Source: JBBDYG01 sp040901765
GTDB lineage: Bacteria > Planctomycetota > Planctomycetia > Pirellulales > Lacipirellulaceae
Length of the DNA: 43,566 bases
Assembly: GCA_040901765.1 (NCBI GenBank)
Contig: JBBDYG010000032.1
Span: forward strand, 1 to 43,566
Reading direction: 5' to 3'
Shown: one piece after another, positions 8,201-17,647 of the stretch
Layout: each line of letters starts with the position of its first letter
How positions within the stretch are numbered: the first letter of the stretch is position 1
Notes under the pieces: generated by a model
Seen by the model: only the letters and a program-made list of their open reading frames with translations
Database searches by the model: none
What the model was told of the DNA's origin: nothing
Position numbers and translations under genes: made by a program

Positions 8201-9789
8201 TGCCGAAGAGCTTAGAAACGCTCCCAGCGGCAGGTCCGATGGCTGAACGCCAACCGACGACGCGAGCGCCCGAACCCTGGCCGGCGGTTCGGATCGCCGC
8301 AGAGACTAGTCGCAAGCGGCGGTCGCGTGGTTCTCGTGGCGGCCGTTCCGACGAAGAGATTGCATCCTATGCGCCGATTCGCTTTCAAACCGCATTGATG
8401 GATCATTTAGGGCCTGTAAACTTCGCGCTGGCCGCAAACGGTACCGAAATCGTGGCTTGGGACGTCGACGGCGACGCCATCGTTCGCGGTAACATCGCCA
8501 ACGGCCCCGAGCAGCGCCAAGCCAATTCTTGGGGCCAGTCGCTTCGCAGTGGCCGGATGGGGCATTTCGTATTCTTGTCGCACGACGACCAAACCTCGGC
8601 GATGGATACCTTTGCCGAAAACACCGAGGAGACGCTGCTCATGTGGTCGCGGTCCGGCACTGCCAGCCGATCACAATTCGCCGTCAACCGCGGTCGCGTG
8701 CGACAAGAATTCGCGCCGAGCGAAGCGACGCTGTTAATCGCGACTCCCAATGGCTTGGTTCTGCATTCCTCCGAGGCAATCTACTGCGTTCATCCGATTA
8801 CGGGCGAACTTCAATGGTTTCGGCGAACATCGCAGACCGATCCGCTCGCGTTCGCCGATGCCCAGCGACTCTTCCTGCTGTCGGACGACCGCTCTCAAGG
8901 GCGGATCCTGGCCATTGCAGATGGCTCGGAGATCGACTCGTGGCAACCGCCGCCCGGCTCGTGGATTGCCTCGGCAGGTCGTTGGATTGTGACCGAGCAA
9001 AATACTCCAGACGGCCTTCTCCTCCGAGTCGTTGACCTCGCGACCGGAACTGCCGAAGTCAATTTGGAAATGCCAAGCGGCACTAAATCGGTGTCGTTTG
9101 GCCCCGGTTGGGTGGCCTCACTCGCACCCTCTGGCCGTTTAGAAGTGATCGACGTCGGCGCTGGAAAAGTAGCGCTATCGCAAGCGCTCGAGGCGGAACC
9201 AAATCTCGTTTCGCTGGAAGCCTTTCGCCTCGGCGAACAGCTTTACGTGTTGACGAACACCCGAAATGACGCCGATCACGCCGTGGCCGGCTATGTCGCC
9301 CCAGTCGGGCAATCGGCGGCCACCGGGCGACTTTATGCGTTTGACTCGAACTCAGGTTCGCTCCTCTGGCGGCAGCCGGTGCGGCTCTCCGGTCGAGTCG
9401 TCTTGCCGCTACAGCCTCCGGCCTTGCCTGCGCTGCTGCTGGCAAGCTTCCGCGTGCCTCAGGAGAGTGGCGGGACCGAAGCGGTCGTCGAGTTGTTGGC
9501 GGTGGATAAAACGACGGGACAATCGCTTTATCGTAGTGCTCCGCTGCCACACGCACCACAAGATCAAATCGTCGCCCATCTTGCTCGCCGGCCCGAGGCC
9601 GCGGTGCATATCGATTCCCAGCAGTGGGAAGTATGGCTGCGGCCGACGAGCCTCCCGCGTTCACCGGAACCCGTAGCTAATGATGAAGTGGAATCGATCG
9701 GAACCGGCGGCAGCGACGGTCTATGGGGTGTGGGCAGGCAGCTCGGACGAATCTTAGAAGGAGCTTTTCCTAATGGACCGAATCGTTGA
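5215..9789 (+). CDS. Large exported PQQ-propeller and TPR repeat protein
   Basis: 1524 residues from the ATG at 5215 (GGGAAAG upstream). A hydrophobic segment at 32-52 is followed by ALA-QEAEA near 57-62, so it is either cleaved or anchored in the membrane. Several strands match PQQ-type beta-propeller repeats (VVARSLNNLVAIDWRTGKRM, LLELDPENGILLWRQP, LYAFDSNSGSLLWRQP), grouped in two blobs at about 320-740 and 1060-1500. They flank helical TPR-like repeats (about 765-1000, for example GQPAEALNLFRRAHA). A short N-terminal helical repeat region (90-290) resembles TPR too. A basic RKRRSRGSRGGR stretch sits before the second propeller. No catalytic residues are evident; propellers of this kind usually scaffold protein interactions in the periplasm. 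It heads the long plus-strand gene run, 88 nt before the next gene. Confidence 0.85.
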   Translation: MPPATAHHGRVGSYASPASPPEVPEPAGRLFTQYLAISAAVLVIGGAAGWSVFTNGALAQEAEAPNLAEAADPTGLHELYFGSHLPEDRAVDRKLERAEELLARERFSEAMPLLDGLLAAEQDVFLEPADAIGGPPLSIKARVRKLLSELPPSGREAYSLLYGAEASREVKAALEKHDHSALARAAARFEYLPAGEEAALILAQLAADSGDFQRAAQLIGQLLEHPSARARWGDYLPLRAAELAARLDQRADSERYLAQSSLRGDPANDLRRVLSALPATAHEHSQDRNPIATAGTPHLWERWQARVVVDRRLETQLGTRRDRRRESITSAPLLPSAIAVGDLVVARSLNNLVAIDWRTGKRMWETRPEADAWLDAGDEYVAAFSDGEYGRGRLHPLLLRLWKDAVFASLSSDGERIYAIRDLDYATAAYSTRWGMLPGFPDGAERKSRVSNRLAAYRIDAEGKIAWEIDGAKTNHSLKGAFFLGTPLALSGSLYVMAEIDSQICLLELDPENGILLWRQPLVSLERGIDQDSGRRLMGASLSYRNGLLVCPTGAGVVIGIDPLRRALKWSFQVPVHKELVERQEDLLQRRAYGSFQLLSDQWLDAKAVLTDTEVVVTLPESPDLHCLRLATGETLWTRPREDGLYLAGLTPSQAVIVGKREVLSVALADGELKWRSTHPDELSPSGRGLICGSALCLPLEKGHLAVMELSDGTHSQLLTTHTGQAVGNLVAHRGSVVSQSLAHVDRFDSRQELQLEVEQRLTADVADATALRLAGELAETAGQPAEALNLFRRAHAADTADPLIRERVVDALLTAVKQDFSAHRADVALLESLAEAPLLRLNVLQIKAEGLLLAGELKESFECFLEIYDAATEHDELLVETAAGAARIDRWFRGGLARLWQAGDEDLHAMISNDVAARQPAQPKSPTDPDRNALERFVLYFGGLPGQEPAQLALAEIYSSAGRRREAELAWLQLVVSADPQFSSKAKLRLMRSTVPKSLETLPAAGPMAERQPTTRAPEPWPAVRIAAETSRKRRSRGSRGGRSDEEIASYAPIRFQTALMDHLGPVNFALAANGTEIVAWDVDGDAIVRGNIANGPEQRQANSWGQSLRSGRMGHFVFLSHDDQTSAMDTFAENTEETLLMWSRSGTASRSQFAVNRGRVRQEFAPSEATLLIATPNGLVLHSSEAIYCVHPITGELQWFRRTSQTDPLAFADAQRLFLLSDDRSQGRILAIADGSEIDSWQPPPGSWIASAGRWIVTEQNTPDGLLLRVVDLATGTAEVNLEMPSGTKSVSFGPGWVASLAPSGRLEVIDVGAGKVALSQALEAEPNLVSLEAFRLGEQLYVLTNTRNDADHAVAGYVAPVGQSAATGRLYAFDSNSGSLLWRQPVRLSGRVVLPLQPPALPALLLASFRVPQESGGTEAVVELLAVDKTTGQSLYRSAPLPHAPQDQIVAHLARRPEAAVHIDSQQWEVWLRPTSLPRSPEPVANDEVESIGTGGSDGLWGVGRQLGRILEGAFPNGPNR

Positions 9790-9877
9790 ATCCATCGGAC
9801 CGTTGATCCCGGAGTGGAACGGATCGGATAGAATAAACACAACCTTCGATTTGTAGCTTCTCGAATATTGATTGCAT

Positions 9878-10921
9878 ATGTTGCGGATGAGACTAGCGCT
9901 GTTGACTATCGCCATTGCGGGTCTGCTGCGCCCCACGGCTGCGATTGCGGCGATCGATGATCCCCAGGTCCGCGAGACGGTGTCGCAAGGATTGGATTGG
10001 CTGGCGTCCAAGCAGCACCGCCTGGGAAATTGGAACGCCCAGGGTCGTTATCCCGCCGCGATGACGGCGCTTGCAGGCATCGCATTCCTCTGCGAAGGCT
10101 CGACGACCACGCAAGGCAAATACTCCGACAATGTGCGGCGGGCCGTCGACTATCTCGTGCGGCAAAGCCGACCAAATGGCCTGATTGGCGATCCGCTCCG
10201 CGACGACCGCTATACTTACGGCCACGGATTCTCGATGTTGTTTCTCTCGCAAGTGCTCGGCGAAGAGGAAGACCCGCAGCGCCGCGAAGAGCTAGTCGAC
10301 GTGCTTTCCAGAGCGGTGGTTTTCACCGGCCAAGCGCAGACCGAAGCGGGCGGATGGGGGTATGTCAGTGCCAAGGATCAGGCCGGCTTTGATGAAGGCT
10401 CCACGACGATTACCCAGGTACAGGGCCTGCGGAGCTGTCGCAACGCTGGCATACCCGTTCCCACCGAAATCATCGACAAAGCAGTCGGCTATATCCGCCG
10501 TTGTACGCTTCCCGATGGCGGCGTGCAGTACAGTTCCAAAGGTGGCGGCGGACGACCCGCGATCACCGCCGCGGCGATTGCCTGCATGTTCAACGCCGGC
10601 GAGTACGACGATGATCTCGTGCCACGGATGATTAAATATTGCCGCCAGCACCTCGGTGGAGCCAACCAGAATAATTATGGCCACTGGCACTACGCGCACT
10701 TTTACTACGCCCAAGTGCAATATCGCGAAGGGGGCGACGTGTGGAAACAGTACCGCGGCGAGATTCACGAGAAGCTCGTCCGCGAGGCGCAGCGGGTGCC
10801 CGTGGAAAACGGAACGGGCGTAATGTGGAACCAGGGATATATCGGCGACGTCTATACGACCGCCCTTAATTTGATCATTCTACAAGTCGACAACGCGGCG
10901 CTACCTATTTATCAACGGTAG
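9878..10921 (+). CDS. Exported prenyltransferase/squalene-oxidase-repeat protein
   Basis: 347 residues. A signal peptide (MLRMRLALLTIAIAGLL..., cleavage likely after AIAA near residue 25) precedes an alpha/alpha-barrel repeat protein. Repeats of the terpene-cyclase/prenyltransferase type are visible: VSQGLDWLASKQ, GGWGYVSAKDQAGF, CTLPDGGVQYSS, ITAAAIACMFNAGEYDDD. The catalytic DxDD of squalene-hopene cyclases is not seen, so it is probably a binding protein and not a cyclase. The start is uncertain: the ATG at 9878 has no clear Shine-Dalgarno, and 9887 is an alternative. Proteins like this commonly sit directly before moxR operons in planctomycetes, and here moxR begins 33 nt downstream. Confidence 0.88.
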   Translation: MLRMRLALLTIAIAGLLRPTAAIAAIDDPQVRETVSQGLDWLASKQHRLGNWNAQGRYPAAMTALAGIAFLCEGSTTTQGKYSDNVRRAVDYLVRQSRPNGLIGDPLRDDRYTYGHGFSMLFLSQVLGEEEDPQRREELVDVLSRAVVFTGQAQTEAGGWGYVSAKDQAGFDEGSTTITQVQGLRSCRNAGIPVPTEIIDKAVGYIRRCTLPDGGVQYSSKGGGGRPAITAAAIACMFNAGEYDDDLVPRMIKYCRQHLGGANQNNYGHWHYAHFYYAQVQYREGGDVWKQYRGEIHEKLVREAQRVPVENGTGVMWNQGYIGDVYTTALNLIILQVDNAALPIYQR

Positions 10922-10954
10922 GCTCGGCATTGACCACCGAACAGAGAATGCCAC

Positions 10955-12007
10955 ATGCACGAAAATGAAACTCTCGACGCCCAAGCCGCAATCGACCGCA
11001 TTGCCTCGGCCGCTCAAAGCATCCGCGAACAGCTTTCGCAGGTCATCGTCGGCCAACATGAGGTGATCGACCTGCTGCTGATATCGCTCTTGTGTCGCGG
11101 ACACTGCCTACTCGAAGGAGTTCCCGGCCTGGCCAAGACGCTGATGATCAGTACGCTAGCGCGATCGCTCAACCTCTCCTTCAGCCGCATTCAATTCACG
11201 CCCGACCTGATGCCGGCCGACATCACGGGCACGGACGTGATCGAAGAGAATAAGACCACCGGCCAGCGCGAGGTCCGCTTCCTGCCGGGGCCGATCTTCT
11301 CGCACGTGATTCTGGCCGACGAAATCAACCGCACGCCTCCCAAGACGCAAGCGGCGCTGTTGGAGGCCATGCAGGAACACCAGGTAACCGTCGGTAGGAT
11401 TCGCCACACGATCGGCGATCCGTTTTTCGTTTTGGCGACGCAAAATCCGATCGAGCAAGAAGGCACGTACCCGCTGCCCGAGGCACAACAAGACCGGTTT
11501 ATGCTCAAGGCGCTTGTGCGCTATCCGCAATTTGATGAGGAAATGGAAATCGCGCGCAGGACAACTGCCGGTGCGACGATGCACGTGCAACCGGTCCTGT
11601 CGCCCGAGGAGATTTGCGAATTACAACGCTTGGTGCTCGCCGTTCCCATAAGCGAGCACTTGCTGCGTTACGCGGTGGCGATCGTTCGGGCCACCCGCGT
11701 CGACCAGCCCGAAGCGCTCGATTACTGCCGTCAAAACTTGTCGTGGGGCGCTGGCACGCGGGCGATCCAGTACCTCGTGCTCGGTGGCAAAGCGCGCAGT
11801 CTGCTTCATGGCCGGGGGCATGTGACGGTTGAAGATATCCAGGCGCTGTGTCCGCCCGTGCTGCGGCATCGGCTGGTAATCAACTTCGCCGCTGATAGCG
11901 AAGGCATTACGCCCGATGACGTAGTTGCCCAGGTGCTCGAGTCCATTCCCGCCCGCGAGGACGAACTGACGCGTGACCCCCGCTTCCGCCAAATGCTCGC
12001 TTCCTGA
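10955..12007 (+). CDS. moxR: MoxR-family AAA ATPase
   Basis: 350 residues of the MoxR AAA+ group. Walker A is GVPGLAKT (54-61) and Walker B VILADEINR (118-126). The long sensor-1 region ATQNPIEQEGTYPLPEAQQD (161-180) is the most diagnostic MoxR motif, followed by DRF. The lid helix carries SWGAGTRAIQYLVLGGKARS. MoxR ATPases act with VWA-domain partners as chaperones that insert metals or mature complexes in or near the membrane. The four downstream genes encode exactly such partners. The DUF58 gene begins inside its 3' end (35-nt overlap), so translation of the two is coupled. Confidence 0.96.
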   Translation: MHENETLDAQAAIDRIASAAQSIREQLSQVIVGQHEVIDLLLISLLCRGHCLLEGVPGLAKTLMISTLARSLNLSFSRIQFTPDLMPADITGTDVIEENKTTGQREVRFLPGPIFSHVILADEINRTPPKTQAALLEAMQEHQVTVGRIRHTIGDPFFVLATQNPIEQEGTYPLPEAQQDRFMLKALVRYPQFDEEMEIARRTTAGATMHVQPVLSPEEICELQRLVLAVPISEHLLRYAVAIVRATRVDQPEALDYCRQNLSWGAGTRAIQYLVLGGKARSLLHGRGHVTVEDIQALCPPVLRHRLVINFAADSEGITPDDVVAQVLESIPAREDELTRDPRFRQMLAS

Positions 12008-12881
12008 AGTCGTCCAGAAGATTGGCCGGCTCGAACTCCGCGCGCGGTCGATCGTCGAGGGCTTCTTGAGCGGTGCGCATCGCAGTCCCTATTTCGGCCA
12101 ATCGGTCGAATTTCGCGAGCACCGCCCGTATGTGGTTGGCGACGACCTGCGGTACGTGGATTGGAAGGTCTGGGGCAAACAAGATCGGCTGGTCGTTAAG
12201 CGATTCGAGGAAGACACGAACTTGCGCTGCACGCTGCTGGTGGATGTTTCCGCGAGCATGTCGTATGGCCGCGGCCCGCTGAACAAGCACGCCTACGCCG
12301 CCACGGCAGCCGCCGCCATCGCCTACTTGATCTTGCGGCAACACGATGCCGTGGGTTGCATTGCGTTCGACGACACCATTCGCCGGCAAGTGCCGATGCG
12401 CACGAAACGCGGACAGCTTTCGGCCATTACCGAAGCTGTATCACAACCGCCGACGGTGGCCAAAACCGATATCGCGGCGGTGCTGCGCAGCGTTGCTTCG
12501 TCCGTGCCGCGGCGTGGAGTGGTGGTGCTGATTTCCGACCTGTTGGGCGACGTTGCCGCCATGTTGCCAAGTTTGCAAATGCTCCTAAAGAATGGCCACG
12601 ACCTGATCGTGTTGCATGTGCTGGATGACGAGGAGCTAGATTTTCCGTTTGAAGGCCCGACTCGCTTTGAAGGGCTGGAGTCAATCGACCACTTGCAATG
12701 CGATCCGCGCGCGCTTCGCCGTGGGTACATGGAATCGCTGAACAGTTACTTGGCCGACTTATCGCGCGTTTGTCGGAACCATGGCATCGACTATTCCCTG
12801 ACCCGCACGAGTACGCCGTTCAACGAAGTTTTAGCTCGCTTGCTGGCCCACCGCCGATTAACGCAACGTTCGCAGCGATAG
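11973..12881 (+). CDS. DUF58 protein with VWA-like fold
   Basis: 302 residues from a GTG inside the end of moxR. The DUF58 hallmark GDDLRYVDWKVWGKQDRLVV is at 56-75, followed by a von Willebrand A fold whose metal site DVSASM is at 91-96 and intact (D-x-S-x-S). Further VWA strands are visible (AVGCIAFDD, GVVVLISDLLGD). There is no membrane segment, so it is likely a cytoplasmic partner of MoxR. Gene order moxR-DUF58-batA is conserved widely. It ends 37 nt before the BatA-like gene. Confidence 0.93.
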   Translation: MTPASAKCSLPEVVQKIGRLELRARSIVEGFLSGAHRSPYFGQSVEFREHRPYVVGDDLRYVDWKVWGKQDRLVVKRFEEDTNLRCTLLVDVSASMSYGRGPLNKHAYAATAAAAIAYLILRQHDAVGCIAFDDTIRRQVPMRTKRGQLSAITEAVSQPPTVAKTDIAAVLRSVASSVPRRGVVVLISDLLGDVAAMLPSLQMLLKNGHDLIVLHVLDDEELDFPFEGPTRFEGLESIDHLQCDPRALRRGYMESLNSYLADLSRVCRNHGIDYSLTRTSTPFNEVLARLLAHRRLTQRSQR

Positions 12882-12918
12882 TTGTCCCAAATTCGTTACT
12901 TGATTCTCGAGTCCTTTC

Positions 12919-15135
12919 GTGTCGTTTCTTTTTCCAACGCTGCTGTGGGTTGGCTTGCCGCTGGTTGCGGTGCCGGTGCTGATCCACCTTTTGCATCGGG
13001 GGCGACAAGAACGGCTCCCCTGGGCGGCAATGCAGTTTCTCGTCGAGAGCCAGCGAAAGTACCAACGCTGGGTCAATCTCAAGCAGCTTCTGCTCTTGCT
13101 TGCGCGGATGGCGATCGTCGCAGTCGTGGCGTTACTCGTCGCTCAGCCACTGTTGCGGGCAAGTTGGGCGAAGCTCTTTTCGCAACGCCCCGTGTATCAC
13201 CTTGTGTTGCTGGATGATAGCTATTCGATGACCGACCACGATCAATCGCAGAGCGCTTGGTCGAGCGCGCTTGCGGTGCTCGATCGGTTGGTCGCCGTCA
13301 CTGCTGCGCAGACTCAGTCGGGGCATCTGACAGTAATGCGGTTCTCTGGCGTGCTGCGTACTTCCCAACCCGAATCAAAACTGCATGAATCGAACATTAC
13401 GGCCGAAAGTTCCGAACGCCTGCGGACGCAAATTGCTTCCTGGCGGCCAAGCGAAACCGATGCCCAGTTTGTCGACGCTCTTGCAGCGGGCATTGAGTAC
13501 GTGAATCGGCAGCCGCCGCAGCGAGAAGTCATCCTGCACGTCCTGTCCGACTTCCGGCGGCGCGATTGGCAGGACGCTCCCGCCATCGTGCGGCATCTCG
13601 AAACGCTGTCCGGCAAGCTGGCTGGCATCGAACTTGTGCAGTGCGCCCCGCCGCCGAATGCGAACCTCGCTATTACTGAACTAGCAATCGATGCCGGCGT
13701 CGAAGCTGCCGACGTGGAGTTGTGGTTCCAGCTCTCGGTTCAAAACAACGGTACCGAGTGTGCCGACCAAGTGGCGGTCGACATACTTCAGGATGGTCGG
13801 CCCCAAACGGCAGTAACTCTGGGCGGGATTTCGGCGGGACAATCGATTACAAAACGGTTCCGCGCGACGTTCGCTGGTGCGGGCGACCACTGGCTCGCGG
13901 CGCAGCTCGAACCCGATGCCGTGGAACTGGACAACGCGCGATACTACGCCGCTCAGTTACCCGCCCACCAGCGGGTGCTTCTCGTCGATGGCACTTCGGA
14001 CGGCCAGGAAGCCGCGTTTCTCGCAACGGCGCTCGCCCCCGGCGGCCGAGCACACACCGGTTGGGAAACCGTTGTTGAAACGCCCACGGGCTTAGCGCGC
14101 TACAACGATCTCTCATCGTTCGCGGCAGTTGCACTGCTCAGTGTCCCACGGTTGTCCAACGAAGCGCTCGAGCGGCTGGACAGCTACGTGCAGGCCGGCG
14201 GCGGCCTGTGGATCACTGTTGACGACACCGTTGATCGGGAGTTCTACAACACGGAGCTATTTCGCGACGGGCAGGGACTGTTGGCCCTCCCGCTTAAGTT
14301 CCCCGCGGAGCTAGAACCCCGTACCGCTGAAGCGGATGCCGACTTGGTGGTTGGTTCGCATTCGGCGATGCGCGTGCTCAGCGGTAACCGCAATGATTAT
14401 CTGCAGCTTGCAAATGTACGAATGTTTTATGAGACGCGCGGCCAGCAGGAGGCGGATCCCGCCGAAGTCCGCGAGCTCGCAACGCTGCGGAACGGCGCTC
14501 CATTTTTGGTCGAGCGCCGACTTGGCCGCGGCGTGGCGATTTCACAATTCGGTCGGCTCTCGCCAATTCCGACGCGCGTGGGAAGCTGGAGCAATTTGGC
14601 CGTCAATCCCGCGTTTCCCGTTCTTGCAAACGAAATCACCGCCTATCTCGCGCGGAGCGGCGCACAACGGCCGCTCTTTCTCGTCGGCGAACAAGTGCGG
14701 CCGGAAAGCTCGCAGAGCCGCGGGCTATCGCTTACGCAGGTGAACGCCTTACCCAACGAAACTCGTGCAGCGACTTCAACTCAAACTTCAATGGACGCCG
14801 ATGGCCAACTGTGGCAAAGCGGACTGTTTCAGCTCGATGAAAGCCAGACGAAGACCGGCAACCCATCATCGCTGCTGGCCGTCAATGTCGCGCCCCACGA
14901 GGGTGATCTAGCGCAACTTACTCGCGAAGAACTCGACTCGCGACTAGGCGAGTTGGCTTCCCAAGTACAGCTTTGGACGGCCGGCCAATTGACGGCGCGA
15001 GGCGAAACGTCCTCGACCGGGCGATTGGTGGATGTGCTGCTCCTGGCCGTGCTGGGGTTGCTCGTGAGCGAACAAGCGCTCGCCTACTGGGCGAGTTATC
15101 ATCGTCGGCGAGGCTTGCCAGGAGACGCCCGGTGA
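12919..15135 (+). CDS. BatA-like membrane protein with VWA domain
   Basis: 738 residues from a GTG. The N-terminus MSFLFPTLLWVGLPLVAVPV with LIHLLHRGRQERLPWAAMQF is the aerotolerance BatA N-terminal signature, with membrane segments at 4-24 and 56-76. A VWA-like domain follows (VYHLVLLDDSYSMTDHD; metal site D-x-S-x-S at 100-104). Then come an Ig-like segment (about 245-345), a glutamine-amidotransferase-like Rossmann region (about 350-430) and a C-terminal membrane helix (about 704-725). The C-terminal GDAR codons overlap the GTG of the next gene (GTGA). The protein is likely inner-membrane anchored with the bulk in the periplasm and served by MoxR. Confidence 0.9.
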   Translation: MSFLFPTLLWVGLPLVAVPVLIHLLHRGRQERLPWAAMQFLVESQRKYQRWVNLKQLLLLLARMAIVAVVALLVAQPLLRASWAKLFSQRPVYHLVLLDDSYSMTDHDQSQSAWSSALAVLDRLVAVTAAQTQSGHLTVMRFSGVLRTSQPESKLHESNITAESSERLRTQIASWRPSETDAQFVDALAAGIEYVNRQPPQREVILHVLSDFRRRDWQDAPAIVRHLETLSGKLAGIELVQCAPPPNANLAITELAIDAGVEAADVELWFQLSVQNNGTECADQVAVDILQDGRPQTAVTLGGISAGQSITKRFRATFAGAGDHWLAAQLEPDAVELDNARYYAAQLPAHQRVLLVDGTSDGQEAAFLATALAPGGRAHTGWETVVETPTGLARYNDLSSFAAVALLSVPRLSNEALERLDSYVQAGGGLWITVDDTVDREFYNTELFRDGQGLLALPLKFPAELEPRTAEADADLVVGSHSAMRVLSGNRNDYLQLANVRMFYETRGQQEADPAEVRELATLRNGAPFLVERRLGRGVAISQFGRLSPIPTRVGSWSNLAVNPAFPVLANEITAYLARSGAQRPLFLVGEQVRPESSQSRGLSLTQVNALPNETRAATSTQTSMDADGQLWQSGLFQLDESQTKTGNPSSLLAVNVAPHEGDLAQLTREELDSRLGELASQVQLWTAGQLTARGETSSTGRLVDVLLLAVLGLLVSEQALAYWASYHRRRGLPGDAR

Positions 15136-17573
15136 TCTCCAAATCCTTATTAATGCAGGTCGAAGCGCCCGTGCGGGCAACCTACGAAGCCGCTCGGCTG
15201 GAGGAGCTGCGGAGCATGCCACTCGTGGCAGGCCTCGCGGTCGTTGGCCTGCTCGCGATCTTGGTTTATTCCCGGCTGATTTATCGCCGCGAAAGCAGTT
15301 CCATCCCGCGCCCGACCGCGTGGTTTCTTTCCACGCTACGTATCATCGCGCTGGCAGGAGTCGTCATCCTCGCGCTCGATGTAATTAAACGTGAAGCGCG
15401 CGAGGTTACCGACCCGTCGCGGGTCGTCATTTTGGCCGACGCGAGCCAGAGCATGGGCTTGCCCGCGCAGATGGCGAGCTCCGAGGCGACTGAGTCCCGA
15501 GCCGATGAAATGCGACGAATGCTGAACGCAACGCCGTTGCTTGCCGAGCTTCGTCAGCGGCACACCGTTGAGATTCTCCGGTTTGCCGAACAGGCAGAGC
15601 CGGTGGCGAGTCTTCCTCGAGTGGGCATGGAGCCGATGGAATCACAGGGGAAAGGACCATCGCCGACCGACGCCTCGGATTGGAGCCTCAAACTCGAACC
15701 CACAGGTGGTGAAACGCGGCTGGCCGATGCATTGCAAACCGTGCTGCAACGCTACGCGGACCAGCCGCTGGCTGGCGTAATTGTTGTTTCCGATGGCGGA
15801 CAAAACGCCGGCGGCGATCCGGCGGCGGCGGCAAAGGCCGCAAAAGATCGCGAGATAGCGATCCACACCATTGGATTCGGTCCGCTCGAGCTGCCGCCCA
15901 ACATTGTCGTCCGCGCTCTCGTGGCGCCCAAGCGGGCCTATCCCGGTGATCGCATGACGATTGCCGCGGAGATCGAGGCCCATGCGGTTGACTCTCTCAA
16001 GGCCCGCGTCGAGTTATTGCGGCAACCGATTGGAGCAGAAGAAGCAGCCTGGGAGATGGTCGCCGAGCAGGAAGCAGAACTAGAACGTAGTGGCACCGAG
16101 CGCGTGGAGTTCACAACGACTCCCGCCGAAAGTGGCGACTATACCTACGAACTACGAGTAACGCCGTTGGAGGGAGAAGCGAATCTCGACGACAACGTCC
16201 GTCGTGCGGAAGTGTCGATTGTCGATCGAAAGCTGCGCGTGCTGCTCTTCGCGGGAGGTCCGTCGCGAGAATATCAGTTTCTGCGGAACCAATTGCAGCG
16301 CGATAAGAACGTAACGCTCGACGTGCTTTTGCAATCGGCCGGCACGGGCGCCGCGCAAGATGCCGATACGGTCCTAACGGAATTTCCCAAGACGCGCGAA
16401 CAGATCTTTGAATACGATGTGCTCGTGGCATTCGACCCCAATTGGTCGCCGCTGGAGCCCGCAACTCTTGAATTGCTGGAAGCGTGGGTCGCGGAACAGG
16501 CGGGCGGAATGATTGTTGCCCCGGGCCCGATCTCCACGCGCCGCTGGGTGCAAAATGCCACTCACGAGGTGGTGCGGTCGCTTTATCCCGTGATCTTCGA
16601 CGCGAATGAAGTCGAACTGGCGTCGTCGGCCGAGGCGAACAACGAGCCAGTATCGCTCGAGCTTACGCAAGAAGCAGCGACTGCGGAGTTCTTGAAGCTC
16701 AGCGACGATCCGGATGAGAGTTCCGCACTCTGGGCCGAGTTCCCCGGCGTGTATGGTATCCAGGCCGGCGTCGCAGGGACCAAGCCGGGCACTACTGTGT
16801 ACGCGCGGTTGAGCAGTGCTTCGTCCGCCGCGGAGCAAACGGATTCGGTCTTCTTCGCCGAGCAGTTTTACGGTTCCGGCCGCGTTTTTTATTTAGGCTC
16901 CGCCGAACTATGGCGTTTACGAATGCTCGATCCGGCGCTATTTGAAAGGCTTTACACGAAGCTCGTTCAGCACGTGGCTCAGGGCCGACTGCAACGGGGT
17001 TCCAGCCGCGGAACCCTGCTCGTCGAGCGCGACCAGTATCAACTTGGGGAAACGGTCGTCCTGCGAGCGCGGCTTACGGACGCGCAATTGAAGCCACTGG
17101 CCGGCGAATCGGTCGAGGCGCAAATCCTGCAGCCGGACGAGACGGTGTTGTCGGTGAGGCTTCGCGCGGAGCCAGGCAAGCTCGGAAGTTTTATCGGCGA
17201 GTTCCGCGTAGCGCAGCCAGGACAGCATCTGGTCAATCTGGCCATTCCCGACTCCTCAGACGAACTGGTCGAAAGGATTCGCGTCGAATTGCCGGTGCTG
17301 GAACGACAGCCGCTCGTGCAAAATCGGGCGCTGCTGCAGCAGATTGCCGCCGAAAGCGGAGGATACTATTACGCGAGTCTCGACACGGTACTGAACGGCT
17401 CAGCGGAAGTCCCCGCGTTATCGACCGCCTTGCCAGACCGCTCCGAGACGCGGGTAGTTTATTCGAACCCCGACGAACAGTTCGCCGCGCGACTTCGTTT
17501 GGGTCTGCTCGGGTTAATATGTGGAGCGTTGTTTACCGAGTGGAGCATCCGCCGATGGAACCGTTTGGCATGA
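15132..17573 (+). CDS. Membrane VWA-domain protein
   Basis: 813 residues. I chose the GTG at 15132 because it overlaps the preceding stop (GTGA) and is followed by an amphipathic start before two membrane segments (31-49 and 63-83). The frame is open further upstream inside batA, but that part is a shadow. An alternative ATG is at 15153. VVILADASQSMGL (98-110) gives the VWA metal site D-x-S-x-S, and VIVVSDGGQNAGGD follows at about 216-229. An Ig-like segment (about 255-360), a glutamine-amidotransferase-like fold (about 365-480), another beta domain and a C-terminal membrane helix (about 785-803) complete it. It is a second large VWA partner in the MoxR operon, 74 nt before the next gene. Confidence 0.88.
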   Translation: MISKSLLMQVEAPVRATYEAARLEELRSMPLVAGLAVVGLLAILVYSRLIYRRESSSIPRPTAWFLSTLRIIALAGVVILALDVIKREAREVTDPSRVVILADASQSMGLPAQMASSEATESRADEMRRMLNATPLLAELRQRHTVEILRFAEQAEPVASLPRVGMEPMESQGKGPSPTDASDWSLKLEPTGGETRLADALQTVLQRYADQPLAGVIVVSDGGQNAGGDPAAAAKAAKDREIAIHTIGFGPLELPPNIVVRALVAPKRAYPGDRMTIAAEIEAHAVDSLKARVELLRQPIGAEEAAWEMVAEQEAELERSGTERVEFTTTPAESGDYTYELRVTPLEGEANLDDNVRRAEVSIVDRKLRVLLFAGGPSREYQFLRNQLQRDKNVTLDVLLQSAGTGAAQDADTVLTEFPKTREQIFEYDVLVAFDPNWSPLEPATLELLEAWVAEQAGGMIVAPGPISTRRWVQNATHEVVRSLYPVIFDANEVELASSAEANNEPVSLELTQEAATAEFLKLSDDPDESSALWAEFPGVYGIQAGVAGTKPGTTVYARLSSASSAAEQTDSVFFAEQFYGSGRVFYLGSAELWRLRMLDPALFERLYTKLVQHVAQGRLQRGSSRGTLLVERDQYQLGETVVLRARLTDAQLKPLAGESVEAQILQPDETVLSVRLRAEPGKLGSFIGEFRVAQPGQHLVNLAIPDSSDELVERIRVELPVLERQPLVQNRALLQQIAAESGGYYYASLDTVLNGSAEVPALSTALPDRSETRVVYSNPDEQFAARLRLGLLGLICGALFTEWSIRRWNRLA

Positions 17574-17647
17574 ATGTCGCGCAGCCCCGACCTCCGCTCC
17601 AGATCGAGGTCGCCACGATTGCATACGGGTGTCATAATTAAGGGACA